Positions 23,934 to 32,222 of a DNA stretch of 64,000 bases are shown here, one piece after another. The notes beneath the pieces are model-generated. The model did no database searches. It was not told the origin of the DNA and saw nothing but the letters and a program-made list of their open reading frames with translations. The stretch spans positions 124,001-188,000 of the forward strand of contig NZ_KZ119600.1 of NCBI RefSeq assembly GCF_002153425.1, written 5' to 3'. Numbering within the stretch: position 1 is the first letter of the stretch; the number at the start of each line of letters is the position of its first letter. The DNA comes from Litchfieldia alkalitelluris. GTDB lineage: Bacteria > Bacillota > Bacilli > Bacillales > Salisediminibacteriaceae. The position numbers were made by a program, and so were the translations under genes.

Positions 23934-24204
23934 TAATGAAGCAAAAGAATTTTTAACTGGTGTCATGAAGCGGGAAGAGCGAAATACCCTTCGCATCTAT
24001 TTCGCAGGAATGGGCTGAGGAAGTCCACGAATTGGCGTGGCTCTGGATGAGCCCGAGGAAAATGACGAAGTTAACGAAATAAATGGTGTACAAGTTGCGA
24101 TTGACCCAGTGATTAAAGCCCAAACGGAAGGGATTACTTTGGACTATGAGGAGCGTGGCGGTCAAGGTGGCTTACTATTTAAAGGGGTAGATGATTGTTG
24201 TTAG
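23923..24204 (+). CDS. HesB/IscA-like protein with in-frame UGA: candidate selenoprotein
   Basis: A 93-residue HesB-like protein is encoded if TGA at 24016-24018 is read as selenocysteine (residue 32). The context is YFAGMG-U-GSPRIGVALDEP, where HesB-like relatives have Cys or selenocysteine. The frame continues beyond the TGA with family-like sequence (EVNEINGVQVAIDP, GITLDYEERGGQGG) to a natural TAG, ending DDCC. GGAGGGGG lies 6-7 bases before the ATG, and the gene overlaps arsA by 11 bases. A hairpin 21 bases after the TGA resembles a bacterial SECIS. The alternative is a gene disabled by a nonsense mutation, but no other damage is seen. HesB-like selenoproteins are known in other bacteria; a link to arsenic is suggested only by the operon. 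Confidence 0.75.
24025..24053 (+). promoter_or_regulatory. Candidate bacterial SECIS element
   Basis: Two alternative hairpins follow the UGA. The first is CCACG-AATTGG-CGTGG (24025-24040). The second is GGCTC-TGGAT-GAGCC (24039-24053), with its loop starting 25 bases after the UGA and G as the second loop base. The second fits the known bacterial SECIS rules (loop 16-37 bases from UGA, a G among the first two loop bases). The stem is only 5 bp, so this needs a formal fold. Confidence 0.5.
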
Positions 24205-24241
24205 AACTAGAATAGGTTCTTTTTATTCTGCTAGGCATTCT

Positions 24242-24284
24242 AAAAAGCCGAATTGATGGAATGAGATCCATCAATTCGGCTTTT
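24242..24284. terminator. Bidirectional terminator of the ars operon and LOG gene
   Basis: AAAAGCCGAATTGATGGA and its exact inverse TCCATCAATTCGGCTTTT form an 18-bp stem with A and T tracts at the base. It serves both converging transcripts; the LOG gene stop at 24271-24273 lies within the stem. Confidence 0.9.
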
Positions 24285-24846
24285 CCCACTTATTATGCTG
24301 AGATGGATTATATGTCTTCAGTTGCATCATTATTTCTTCTAAGTTATCGTCCACGATCAAATTTTCGAGGAATTCTTTTTTCATAAATCCTTCTCTCACC
24401 ATATGTAGTAGTAAGTCACGAAAAGGATTATAGAACTGGTTGATATTCCAGACAGCTACTGGTTTTTGATGATAGCCAATTTGCTGCCAAGTGAAAATCT
24501 CCGCTAATTCTTCGAGTGTACCAATTCCTCCTGGTAAGGCAATGAATGCATCTGCCAAATTGTACATCATATTTTTCCGCTCATGCATTGTTTCGACAAT
24601 ATGTAGTTCTGTCAGGTCGATGTGGTCCACTTGTTCATGGATTTTCTTCGGAATAATTCCTGTCACCTTTCCACCTGACTCAAGTGTGGTCTTTGATAAA
24701 GCGCCCATCAGACCAGAATTCCCACCGCCATAAATTAACTCGATACCATTTTCACCAAAGAGCCGACCTATTTTTTCTACCTCATGTTTGTATAATTCAT
24801 TACTACCAAAACTTGAACCGCAAAAGACACAGATTTTATTAATCAT
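24271..24846 (-). CDS. LOG family protein (cytokinin-activating enzyme fold)
   Basis: A 191-residue Rossmann-fold protein of the LOG family (often called lysine-decarboxylase-like). The defining motif PGGIGTLEELAEIFTWQQIG (about residues 105-124) is present together with the nucleotide-binding GGGNSGLMGALS near 42-53 and MHERKNMMYNLADAF. Characterised members remove ribose phosphate from nucleoside 5'-monophosphates; lysine decarboxylation is not expected. The second of two close ATGs (24846) has the better distance from GGAGG. Similar in size to Bacillus subtilis YvdD. Confidence 0.88.
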   Translation of the reverse strand: MINKICVFCGSSFGSNELYKHEVEKIGRLFGENGIELIYGGGNSGLMGALSKTTLESGGKVTGIIPKKIHEQVDHIDLTELHIVETMHERKNMMYNLADAFIALPGGIGTLEELAEIFTWQQIGYHQKPVAVWNINQFYNPFRDLLLHMVREGFMKKEFLENLIVDDNLEEIMMQLKTYNPSQHNKWEKPN

Positions 24847-24943
24847 AATCATTTCCCTCCTTAGGTTATTAAGTATAGAATTGTATTGAGATAAAACGTT
24901 ACCTTATTAATGTAGTGGCGTTATCAAGTCAGGAGTGTAACTA

Positions 24944-25900
24944 GTGAACCTTCTTGAAAAACTGTATACAGTTATCATATTTGCCTCAGTCGTTATTGGA
25001 ATTTTATTAGGTCAAATAGGTGTTATTAGTAAGAACGCAGAGCTCGCAATTCTCCCTTTACTAATTATTATGTTGTTTATTATATTCTTTCAGATTCCCC
25101 TGGAGGAAATAAAGGATTCAGTAAAAAACATAAAGTTTGCAAAATGGAGCTTAATCATCAACTTTATTTGGACACCACTACTTGCATACATATTAGCTAC
25201 CATTTTTTTAGCCGATCATCCTGCACTCTGGGTAGGGTTTATCATGTTAATGGTAACTCCTTGTACAGACTGGTATTTAGTTTTCACAGGATTAGCCAGA
25301 GGGAACACAGCCCTAAGTGGAACGATATTACCAATTAACTTGATCCTACAGCTACTATTATTGCCAGGATACCTTTTCCTGTTTGCAGGAACTACTGGTA
25401 TGGTAAAACTAGACTATGTATTGGAAGGATTTATATTAGTATTAGTTATTCCATTTTTATTAGCAGGTATGGTCAAACTTGTTTTTCGAAAAAGGGAAGA
25501 GACATATCATAGGTTATCTAATCGGCTCAGTCCGCTACCTATAGTATTACTCAGTTTAGCCATCGTCGCCATGTTTGCTTCACAAGGTCAGTATCTTATT
25601 GGAAATTTGCAGTTATTATGGGTATTATTGCTTCCAATTGTAGCTTTTTTTATTATCAATTTTATTGTTAGCCAATTTATTGGGAGAAAACTCTCTTTTT
25701 CCTATAAAAATAAAGTGAGTTTAACGATGACTACGTTGGCACGTAATTCACCAGTAGCTTTGGCGCTGGCCATCACTGCCTTTCCAAATGAGCCCTTGAT
25801 AGCCTTAGCTCTCGTCATCGGACCATTGTTGGAACTTCCCATTTTAATGGTTGTAGTGCAGGTGTTATTGTGGAAAAAGAGAGTGGAAAAGTTACAATAA
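24944..25900 (+). CDS. Acr3-like/bile-acid-superfamily transporter
   Basis: A 318-residue membrane protein with about ten helices, related to Acr3 and annotated in other genomes as arsenic resistance protein. The hallmark VTPCTDWYLVFTGLARGN near residue 108 keeps the Pro-Cys pair of Acr3, where the neighbouring true Acr3 reads APCTAMVFVWSYLTKG. The ending ELPILMVVVQVLLW also matches. It starts with GTG eight bases after AGGAG and is outside the ars operon, with no ArsR palindrome in front. The substrate may not be arsenite. Confidence 0.75.
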   Translation: MNLLEKLYTVIIFASVVIGILLGQIGVISKNAELAILPLLIIMLFIIFFQIPLEEIKDSVKNIKFAKWSLIINFIWTPLLAYILATIFLADHPALWVGFIMLMVTPCTDWYLVFTGLARGNTALSGTILPINLILQLLLLPGYLFLFAGTTGMVKLDYVLEGFILVLVIPFLLAGMVKLVFRKREETYHRLSNRLSPLPIVLLSLAIVAMFASQGQYLIGNLQLLWVLLLPIVAFFIINFIVSQFIGRKLSFSYKNKVSLTMTTLARNSPVALALAITAFPNEPLIALALVIGPLLELPILMVVVQVLLWKKRVEKLQ

Positions 25901-25901
25901 A

Positions 25902-25932
25902 AAAGGCGAACCGTCCGATCGGCTCGCCTTTC
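25902..25932 (+). terminator. Intrinsic terminator
   Basis: AAAGGCGA and CCG pair with CGG and TCGCCTTT, followed by CTAAAAA on the plus strand; the minus-strand tract is T-rich, so it may act both ways. Confidence 0.7.
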
Positions 25933-26142
25933 TAAAAACGTTCATAAAGCTGAACGTCATATTTATGATTCTTACTTTTTTACTGCCGCGGTAGATTTGC
26001 AATGCTCTTTGAAACTACTTAAATAATGAAAGCCCTACCTCTCTTTCATCCTTACGGCTCCGAGACCGTGCCAGTGTAAATAAGGCCACTCAGAGTGAAA
26101 TACAAATTGCCAAACTTAACTATCCTTTTATTGCAAAAACAT
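25933..26142 (-). ncRNA. Candidate ~210-nt non-coding RNA
   Basis: On the minus strand a promoter-like TTGAAT (plus positions 26172-26177), 17 bases, TATAAA (26149-26154) predicts a start near 26142. About 200 bases later comes a clear intrinsic terminator, ACGTTCA-GCTTTA-TGAACGT followed by TTTTTAG (25957 down to 25933). No reading frame with a ribosome site is present. The middle contains GGCACGGTCTCGGAGCCG and AAGAGAGGTAGGGC. I could not match it to a known RNA family. Promoter and terminator are seen; transcription is inferred. Confidence 0.45.
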
Positions 26143-26278
26143 GTTCGTTTTATATAGTCAATGTAATTATCATTCAAAGTAAAAACCAAATGCTGTGAAA
26201 TGCACAACTATTAGTATAACACAAATAAAAAATAAAGCAAATATAGGTTATCATAAATAGCTGGGGAGTGTACTTATA

Positions 26279-26788
26279 ATGTCAGAAGTAATGATAAAAC
26301 AATTAGATGTATCAGATGCTACGGTATATTGGGATCTGCGTTTAGAGGGGTTCAAGACCAATCCCAAGGCATTTGCAAATACTTATGAAGAAGCGATAAA
26401 AAGGGAAAATCCAATTGATACAGCCAAAAAGCAATTAAGCAGTAAGAGCTCCTATACTTTTGGGGCCTTTATAAATGGGGAACTAATGGGATCTGCTACA
26501 TTAATGCTTAGTCAATATAAAAAAATGGCCCATAAAGGAGATATATTAGGAATGTATGTCTCACCAAAGGCAAGGAAAGCAGGTGTCGGAAAGAAATTAG
26601 TTGAAGCTGTGATTGTCCAAGGAAAGAAATGTGGGTTAGAGCAGCTACGCTTAATGGTGGTATCAGATAATGAGGCTGCAAAAGCTTTTTATAAAACGTT
26701 TGGATTTGAGACGTATGGAATAGAGAAAAACGCAATCAAATATGAAGGTGAATATTTTGATGAAGATCTAATGGTGTTGTTTATATAA
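26279..26788 (+). CDS. GNAT family N-acetyltransferase
   Basis: A 169-residue acetyltransferase. The acetyl-CoA site is GMYVSPKARKAGVGKKLVEA (about 96-115) and the later LMVVSDNEAAKAFYKTFGFE is the usual beta5 region. The N-terminus (DVSDATVYWDLRLEGFKTNP) resembles the subgroup acting on small amines or amino acids, but the substrate is unknown. GGGGAG lies about nine bases upstream of the ATG. Confidence 0.87.
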   Translation: MSEVMIKQLDVSDATVYWDLRLEGFKTNPKAFANTYEEAIKRENPIDTAKKQLSSKSSYTFGAFINGELMGSATLMLSQYKKMAHKGDILGMYVSPKARKAGVGKKLVEAVIVQGKKCGLEQLRLMVVSDNEAAKAFYKTFGFETYGIEKNAIKYEGEYFDEDLMVLFI

Positions 26789-26829
26789 ACGAGTACCTAT
26801 TATAAAAAATTCAACATCAAAGTTTAACT
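26789..26829 (+). repeat. Dispersed intergenic repeat, short copy
   Basis: ACGAGTACCTATTATAAAAA, then TTCAACATCAAAG and TTTAAC, matches the end of the repeat copies at 5574-5650 and 37157-37245. Confidence 0.55.
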
Positions 26830-26908
26830 AAGATAAAAAGTTGTAACAAAGACAACCTTTAGTGAATTAGCTGATATTGAGCAAATTTGTTAAAGGAGAT
26901 GTTTGACT

Positions 26909-27766
26909 ATGTTTTATCACATAAAGGAACTTCAACATGAAGCAAGGCCTTCACGTCCAGATCCAATCATGGCTAGACAGCTACAAGAAATCTTAGGTGG
27001 GCAATATGGTGAAATTTCTGTTGCCATGCAATACTTATTTCAAGGTTGGAACTTCAGAGGAAGTGACAAATATAGGGATTTATTAATGGATGTAGGTACA
27101 GAGGAGTTAGCTCATATTGAGATGCTTGCCACTATGATTTCAAGACTCTTGGACGGTGCACCAGTAGGAGATCAAGAAAAGGCTGTGAAGGATCCAGCAG
27201 TTGGAGCGATCTTAGGTGGAATGAATCCACAGCATGCCATTGTATCCGGTTTAGGTGCGATGCCAGCAGATTCAAATGGAAATCGCTGGACAGCTGACTA
27301 TATTGGAGCAAGTGGCAATTTATTGGCTGATTTTAGAGCCAACTTAACAGCGGAATCACAAGGAAGACTACAGGCTGTACGTCTATATGAAGCTACATCT
27401 GACCCAGGTGTAAAAGATATGCTTTCATTTTTAATTGCTCGTGATACGATGCATCAAAACATGTGGAAAGCTGCGATTGCTGAATTAGAAGCACAGGAAA
27501 ATATTGTTGTACCAAGTACTTTCCCAAGAGAACTAGAGAAAAGTCAAGTTGCTTACGACTTCTATAATTTATCTGAAGGGGAAGAAAGCAGCAAGGGGAG
27601 ATGGGCACACGGTAAGAGTATGGATGGCTTAAGCTCATTCAAATATTACTCCCAAGCGCCTGCATACGGAACAAAGCCTTCTTTGAAGCCTGCGCCTAAA
27701 TATACTCATGATACGTTACCAAATATCAGGTCTGGATCTGACCACGAACCACCAAACAATGCCTAA
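26909..27766 (+). CDS. Manganese catalase family protein
   Basis: Non-haem catalase of 285 residues that splits hydrogen peroxide at a dimanganese centre. Metal ligands are expected at the Glu in YGEISVAMQYLFQGW (about 34), at Glu-x-x-His in TEELAHIEMLATMI (about 69-72), and at the later pair in RLYEATSDPGVKDML and RDTMHQNMWKAAI (His about 179). The C-terminus is rich in Pro and Lys as in YdbD and CotJC relatives. ATG 26909 is ten bases after AAAGGAG. Together with the nearby dps it forms a peroxide-defence pair with separate promoters. Confidence 0.92.
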   Translation: MFYHIKELQHEARPSRPDPIMARQLQEILGGQYGEISVAMQYLFQGWNFRGSDKYRDLLMDVGTEELAHIEMLATMISRLLDGAPVGDQEKAVKDPAVGAILGGMNPQHAIVSGLGAMPADSNGNRWTADYIGASGNLLADFRANLTAESQGRLQAVRLYEATSDPGVKDMLSFLIARDTMHQNMWKAAIAELEAQENIVVPSTFPRELEKSQVAYDFYNLSEGEESSKGRWAHGKSMDGLSSFKYYSQAPAYGTKPSLKPAPKYTHDTLPNIRSGSDHEPPNNA

Positions 27767-27780
27767 TTAAATTTATATTA

Positions 27781-27818
27781 AAACATCCACCACTATGAGA
27801 ATAGGGTGGATGTTTTTT
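27781..27818 (+). terminator. Intrinsic terminator
   Basis: AAACATCCACC and GGTGGATGTTT form a perfect stem followed by a T run. Confidence 0.85.
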
Positions 27819-27878
27819 TGGCAAAGTAAGAGAAGTGCTGTAGGAGGTTCTGTGAGTTTGTTGACTAAAAACCCTTAA

Positions 27879-27923
27879 TTATAATTATTATTATTTGATA
27901 TCTAGTATACTTTGATATATAAT
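27879..27923 (+). promoter_or_regulatory. dps promoter with a PerR-like box
   Basis: TTATAATTATTATTA (27879-27893) matches 13 of 15 bases of the Bacillus PerR box, TTATAATNATTATAA. Immediately after comes TTGATA (27895-27900), 17 bases, TATAAT (27918-27923). Peroxide derepression by PerR is inferred. Confidence 0.65.
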
Positions 27924-27993
27924 ATAATTAAAGAAAAGGAACACCAAACAACTAAAAATAAAATCATTATTAATAATTAAGGGGAGATTTTAA

Positions 27994-28437
27994 ATGAGTA
28001 AAGAAAATTTGATTAAAGATATGAACAAACAATTAGCAAACTGGAATGTTCTGAATACGAAGCTTCATCATTACCACTGGTATGTGAAAGGACCTGACTT
28101 TTTTACATTACATGAGAAGTTTGAAGAAATTTATAATGAAGCAGCAGGATACATTGATGAAATTGCAGAGAGAATCTTAACGATTGGTGGGGAGCCTGTT
28201 TCAACTCTTCGTGACTACTTAAACTTGTCTACACTTGATGAAGCAACAGGTGGAGAGTCAGCGAATGATATGGTTGCGGCTTTATCACAAGACTTTACCA
28301 ACCTTACAAGTGAACTTAATACTGTCATTGAGGTTGCAGAGGAAAGTAATGATCACCCAACAGCAGATTTATTCATCGGAATAAAAGCATCTGTTGAAAA
28401 GCACAATTGGATGTTAAAAGCGTATTTAGGGAAATAA
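27994..28437 (+). CDS. dps: Dps family ferritin-like DNA-protection protein
   Basis: A 147-residue Dps/MrgA-like miniferritin that oxidises and stores iron and can bind DNA. The ferroxidase residues are present: His in KLHHYHWYVKGPDFFTLHEK (about 25-44) and Asp/Glu in IYNEAAGYIDEIAERIL (about 48-64). It has no long basic tail. GGGGAG precedes the ATG. A PerR-like box lies over the promoter, in keeping with peroxide control of mrgA/dps in Bacillus. A terminator follows. Confidence 0.93.
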   Translation: MSKENLIKDMNKQLANWNVLNTKLHHYHWYVKGPDFFTLHEKFEEIYNEAAGYIDEIAERILTIGGEPVSTLRDYLNLSTLDEATGGESANDMVAALSQDFTNLTSELNTVIEVAEESNDHPTADLFIGIKASVEKHNWMLKAYLGK

Positions 28438-28448
28438 TAGAGGTATGA

Positions 28449-28492
28449 GGCTGGGCATTTAATGATAAAACATTATTGCCCAGTCTTTTTAG
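28449..28492 (+). terminator. Intrinsic terminator after dps
   Basis: GCTGGGCATTTAATG pairs with CATTATTGCCCAGTC (one wobble or mismatch), followed by TTTTTAG. Confidence 0.75.
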
Positions 28493-28600
28493 TAACGGAG
28501 GTAAATTTGGCTTATCACCAAGTCCATGTACTCTTATACTTACTAGTAAAATAAGCAGAGAATTACCGTTTAAAACCAATATTCACCAAATTTAGTGGCA

Positions 28601-28735
28601 AATAAGGGGAATTTTTCCGCCTAAGCAAAGAAAATCCCCTCTTTTTAAATAGATTCGAGTTATAAGTGGAATTTCTCCGGTTATATAGACTATTTTCCGT
28701 GTTATTTAATAAATAAGCGGAAATTCTACGTTTAT
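28601..28735. repeat. Short-copy hairpin repeat, three units
   Basis: AATAAGGGGAATTTTTCCGC (28601), TATAAGTGGAATTTCTCCGG (28661) and AATAAGCGGAAATTCTACG (28712) are related units 60 and 51 bp apart. Each has a short inverted repeat around GGAA and TTCC. The set lies between dps and the GGDEF gene; the rest of that ~500-base gap holds nothing I recognise. Confidence 0.6.
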
Positions 28736-28936
28736 TTATTTGTTATCAATGGAAACTGTCGCTAACCAAAAAAGGCCAGGACGTTTATACCAGATGTTTC
28801 TTATAGGACCTTTACACATATCACAAAAGAAGCCCTTTCTTTTTAAACATAAAGATAGGATAATAGTAAAATATTTAGAAAAAAGATATTTATTAATTTT
28901 TTACTATACTATTACCTTTATATGGGTGGGCTATAT

Positions 28937-31225
28937 ATGAAATTAAAGGGAAAAGTGATTGTCTTAAGTATTATAAGTGTGACTTCGTTACTGCTATTCC
29001 TATTTCTCCTTGTTAATCCCTTGCTATTAGAACGATATCGGGACTTAGAGGAAACGATAATGGCCGAAAATGTTAAAAGAGTCGAAAATGCTTTTAATAA
29101 TGAAATAAATCGGCTAAGTATGATTGTCAGGGATTATGCTGTTTGGGATGATACGTATGAGTTCATACAGGATAAAAATGAGGACTACATAAGAAGCAAT
29201 TGGGTAGATGATACATTTCTGTCAAACCAGATTCACATGGTGCTGTACTTTGATGAAAATGAAGATTTGATATATGAAAAGGGACTAAATCTTAATGATG
29301 AAACGACGTTTGATATTGCTGATGAAATTGATAAGGAGGACTTAGTCAGTTTTTATGAAACGAGAAAATCAGGGTTGATAGCAGGGAAAGAACACCCTAT
29401 TATTTTGGCATCTCATCGGATCTATCCTAGCTTAAAGAATCAAACTTCAACTGGAATATTAATCATGGGGATAATTGTTGATGATGCTTTGGTGGACCGC
29501 ATCGCAGATAATGTGCAATTACCACTAGTTATAGAAGAACAAATAATACTAGATACAGAGTCGAGTAATGATTATAACATTCAAATATTAGACAAAGAAA
29601 AGGTTCAAGGATCAACGTATTTTACGTATGATAATAATCTAGGAAATATGGAATTGAGTTTTATCGTAGATAGAACAGTATATCAATCGGGGTCAGATAT
29701 ACTTACGTGGTTTTATATTTTTTATGGCATTATAAGTGTTATATTGACATTTTTTATTGTAGTTATTTTGGATAAGTACTTTATTGTCAGACTTAAGAAT
29801 TTATCCAATGAAATTAAATATATACAAGAAACGAGAGATCTTAGGAAACGAATTGTCCCTAGGGGAAAAGATGAGGTTGGGACGCTAGAACATGGTTTTA
29901 ACCAAATGCTAGACTCTTTAAAATTATCACAGCATGAAATACAGGAGTTAGCAATGAAGGATAGTTTAACAGGACTTCCTAACCGAAGGCATTTCGTTGA
30001 TCAACTAAACAAAATGTTAGAAGAAGATTCTCAACAGAAAGTAACTGTTATCTTTCTAGACATTGACTTATTTAAAAGAGTAAACGATACCCTCGGTCAT
30101 TATTCCGGAGATAAATTGTTGCAGGAACTTTCCGCTCGTCTGAAAAGTTGTTTCGCAGATAATAGTTTAGTTGGAAGATGGGGCGGAGATGAGTTTGTTA
30201 TCGCCATGACTGTTGTTGATGAATCTGCTATAGATAAAAAGGCAGAGGAACTGTTGAAATCTATTTCTGACCCTGTAGAATTAGGTTCCTTTGTATTTGA
30301 TATCACCATGAGCATGGGAATCAGTCAGTACCCTGAAGATGGAACGACAGGGGAATCATTAATTCAAAATGCAGATATTGCTATGTATGAGGCGAAACGC
30401 TCAGGTAAGAGCCAATTTAAATATTATCGAGATATTAAGCAGTTATCTTACTTTCAGAACTATGTAACTCTTGAAAGGGAATTGAAGCAGGCTTTGAAAA
30501 ATAAAGAATTTGTTCTATATTACCAACCAATTTTTTCAGATGGTGGAAAAGTGATTAGTGGAGTGGAAGCATTAGTTCGTTGGATACATCCAGAGAAAGG
30601 CTTAATTCCACCCTTTGAGTTTATAACAGCTGCTGAGGAAATGGGAATCATGCCTGATATCGGAGATTGGGTATTAAATGAAGGACTACGCCAGCTTCAT
30701 CAATGGCATACCTTAGGATATGACAAGCTTACTTTATCGATCAATGCCTCGAAAACACAAATGATGGACGATAGGTTTTTCAAAGAGGTATCTGAAAAAC
30801 TTAGGGAATATGATATTCGTCCTGACCGTTTAGGGATAGAGATTACAGAAAGTGATGTATGTGATTACTTAGATAAAATTACAGAATTTACTACAAAGCT
30901 AAAGCAATTAGGAGTTAAGATTTCACTTGATGACTTTGGTGTTGGACTTTCTTCCTTAAATTATTTAAAAGAGATAAAAGTAACACAATTGAAAGTAGAC
31001 CGCTCATTTATGAGAAGAATCCCAGAGGACCAATATGACTGTGCGCTTTTATCGGGAATATGCACTTTATGTGAGAAATTAAATATTGAAGTAGTAACTG
31101 AAGGGGTAGAAACGAAACAACAATTTGAATATATAGCTAATCAAAACCATAAAATGCAAGGGTACTATTTTAGTCATCCAGTACTTCCAGACCAGTTGGA
31201 GGAACAGCTTCGCAGATTGAATTAA
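28937..31225 (+). CDS. CHASE4-HAMP-GGDEF-EAL membrane protein
   Basis: A 762-residue cyclic-di-GMP turnover protein. A first helix (about 7-27) is followed by an extracytoplasmic CHASE4-type sensor (about 40-245, with DYAVWDDTYEFI), a second helix (about 250-275) and a HAMP-like linker. The GGDEF domain is catalytically intact (GRWGGDEFVIAM, about 415), without an obvious RxxD inhibitory site. The EAL domain keeps EALVRW (about 544), ITESDV and DDFGVGLSSL (about 665), so both synthesis and hydrolysis are possible. ATG 28937 has GGGTGGG upstream. No partner gene is adjacent. Confidence 0.92.
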   Translation: MKLKGKVIVLSIISVTSLLLFLFLLVNPLLLERYRDLEETIMAENVKRVENAFNNEINRLSMIVRDYAVWDDTYEFIQDKNEDYIRSNWVDDTFLSNQIHMVLYFDENEDLIYEKGLNLNDETTFDIADEIDKEDLVSFYETRKSGLIAGKEHPIILASHRIYPSLKNQTSTGILIMGIIVDDALVDRIADNVQLPLVIEEQIILDTESSNDYNIQILDKEKVQGSTYFTYDNNLGNMELSFIVDRTVYQSGSDILTWFYIFYGIISVILTFFIVVILDKYFIVRLKNLSNEIKYIQETRDLRKRIVPRGKDEVGTLEHGFNQMLDSLKLSQHEIQELAMKDSLTGLPNRRHFVDQLNKMLEEDSQQKVTVIFLDIDLFKRVNDTLGHYSGDKLLQELSARLKSCFADNSLVGRWGGDEFVIAMTVVDESAIDKKAEELLKSISDPVELGSFVFDITMSMGISQYPEDGTTGESLIQNADIAMYEAKRSGKSQFKYYRDIKQLSYFQNYVTLERELKQALKNKEFVLYYQPIFSDGGKVISGVEALVRWIHPEKGLIPPFEFITAAEEMGIMPDIGDWVLNEGLRQLHQWHTLGYDKLTLSINASKTQMMDDRFFKEVSEKLREYDIRPDRLGIEITESDVCDYLDKITEFTTKLKQLGVKISLDDFGVGLSSLNYLKEIKVTQLKVDRSFMRRIPEDQYDCALLSGICTLCEKLNIEVVTEGVETKQQFEYIANQNHKMQGYYFSHPVLPDQLEEQLRRLN

Positions 31226-31360
31226 GTATACTTTACCAGTTTGGAGCAACATTATTAAATTAATCCTATAGAAATAGTAAGAAATGATTCACATCTTTCT
31301 CCTATGCCTTTATAATGAATATAACAAATGTAATTCGATCGTTCGGTGGAGGTGGGAAGG

Positions 31361-31693
31361 ATGAAGAAAAGAATTCTTATTTCGGTGATTGGAGTTGCGT
31401 TGGTCTCTATCTTTTTTATTGTATCCTTCGTTTCTGCTACACCAACAGAGTATGTGTATGCGGAGCAATTTGCAAAGGAATTCATTGCAGATGAATATAG
31501 TTTACAAGAAGAAGAAATAGAAGTAGAGGTCATTCATTACTGGGAAGAAGAAGACAGGTTTGCACTTGGTTTGAAGCATGTATCTGAGAAGAAATTTGAA
31601 GTGGCACTTCGACTCGAAGAAGACTTGGATCTTGCCTTTATTTTAGATGTGACAGGTCTATATGATGAGTTTGGCTTAGCGTATTGTCATTGA
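31361..31693 (+). CDS. Small exported protein, unknown
   Basis: A 110-residue protein with an N-terminal membrane or signal segment (ILISVIGVALVSIFFIVSFV) ending SATPTEY, then an acidic domain of about 80 residues. There is no lipobox Cys. ATG 31361 lies eight bases after GGAGG. The domain is not recognised; it resembles small PepSY-like or hypothetical exported proteins of bacilli only in size. Confidence 0.65.
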   Translation: MKKRILISVIGVALVSIFFIVSFVSATPTEYVYAEQFAKEFIADEYSLQEEEIEVEVIHYWEEEDRFALGLKHVSEKKFEVALRLEEDLDLAFILDVTGLYDEFGLAYCH

Positions 31694-31732
31694 TATCATG
31701 AAATTAAATAAACGTTTAATTAATCTACGTGA

Positions 31733-31770
31733 AAAATGTGGGCTTCCAATTGGAGACCCACATTTTTTCT
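31733..31770. terminator. Bidirectional terminator
   Basis: AAAATGTGGG and CCCACATTTT pair perfectly around a 14-base loop with a T run beyond. It lies between the exported protein gene and the small minus-strand gene. Confidence 0.8.
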
Positions 31771-31794
31771 TGTGGTATTTTATGAATGAACTAA

Positions 31795-31929
31795 TTAGTT
31801 TAAAATGTTATTCCCATTTACAACTTCATCTTTGAGATTTAGTGCAGTAGCGACAAGAAACAGTAGAGACCCACTGAAAAACAAAACTTTTATTAGTAAA
31901 CTGAGGTTGTCCTCTTCTTTCATTTGCAT
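31795..31929 (-). CDS. 44-residue single-span membrane peptide
   Basis: A minus-strand gene starting ATG 31929 after GGGAGTGAT and stopping at 31795. It encodes 44 residues: a charged N-terminus (MQMKEEDNL), one helix (SLLIKVLFFSGSLLFLVATA) and a polar tail. The ribosome site and the terminator on its downstream side support it. No family known. Confidence 0.55.
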   Translation of the reverse strand: MQMKEEDNLSLLIKVLFFSGSLLFLVATALNLKDEVVNGNNILN

Positions 31930-32222
31930 CAAATCACTCCCATTTTAATGATCCATAAGAAGTTAGTACAGAGATAATTCATTGTCCATCACTTACATTT
32001 TATGAATGTATAAAGTGAGAGTGTTTGTCCCAGTAAAAAATTACAGGGAAAGCAAGTACCATGCAGCGGGTTAAATTACACTCAGAATCTATACTTTTAT
32101 GAAAAAACATATTCTCGTAGTTGCTATGGGAATCTTGAAAGATCGAATGGAAAAAATAATAAAAATATATTAATATTGTAAGAAGTGAATTAAATAATTG
32201 TCGAAGTGAAGGAGTGTTCCAG
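31930..32222. other. Intergenic stretch before pgcA
   Basis: About 290 AT-rich bases. I see no gene, repeat or clear hairpin; it presumably holds the promoters of the small minus-strand gene and pgcA. Confidence 0.35.

Noticed and set aside
23953-24165. Minus-strand frame opposite the HesB-like gene
   Set aside because: It is the antisense of a protein-like sequence on the plus strand and has no ribosome site; the plus frame with UGA explains the region better.
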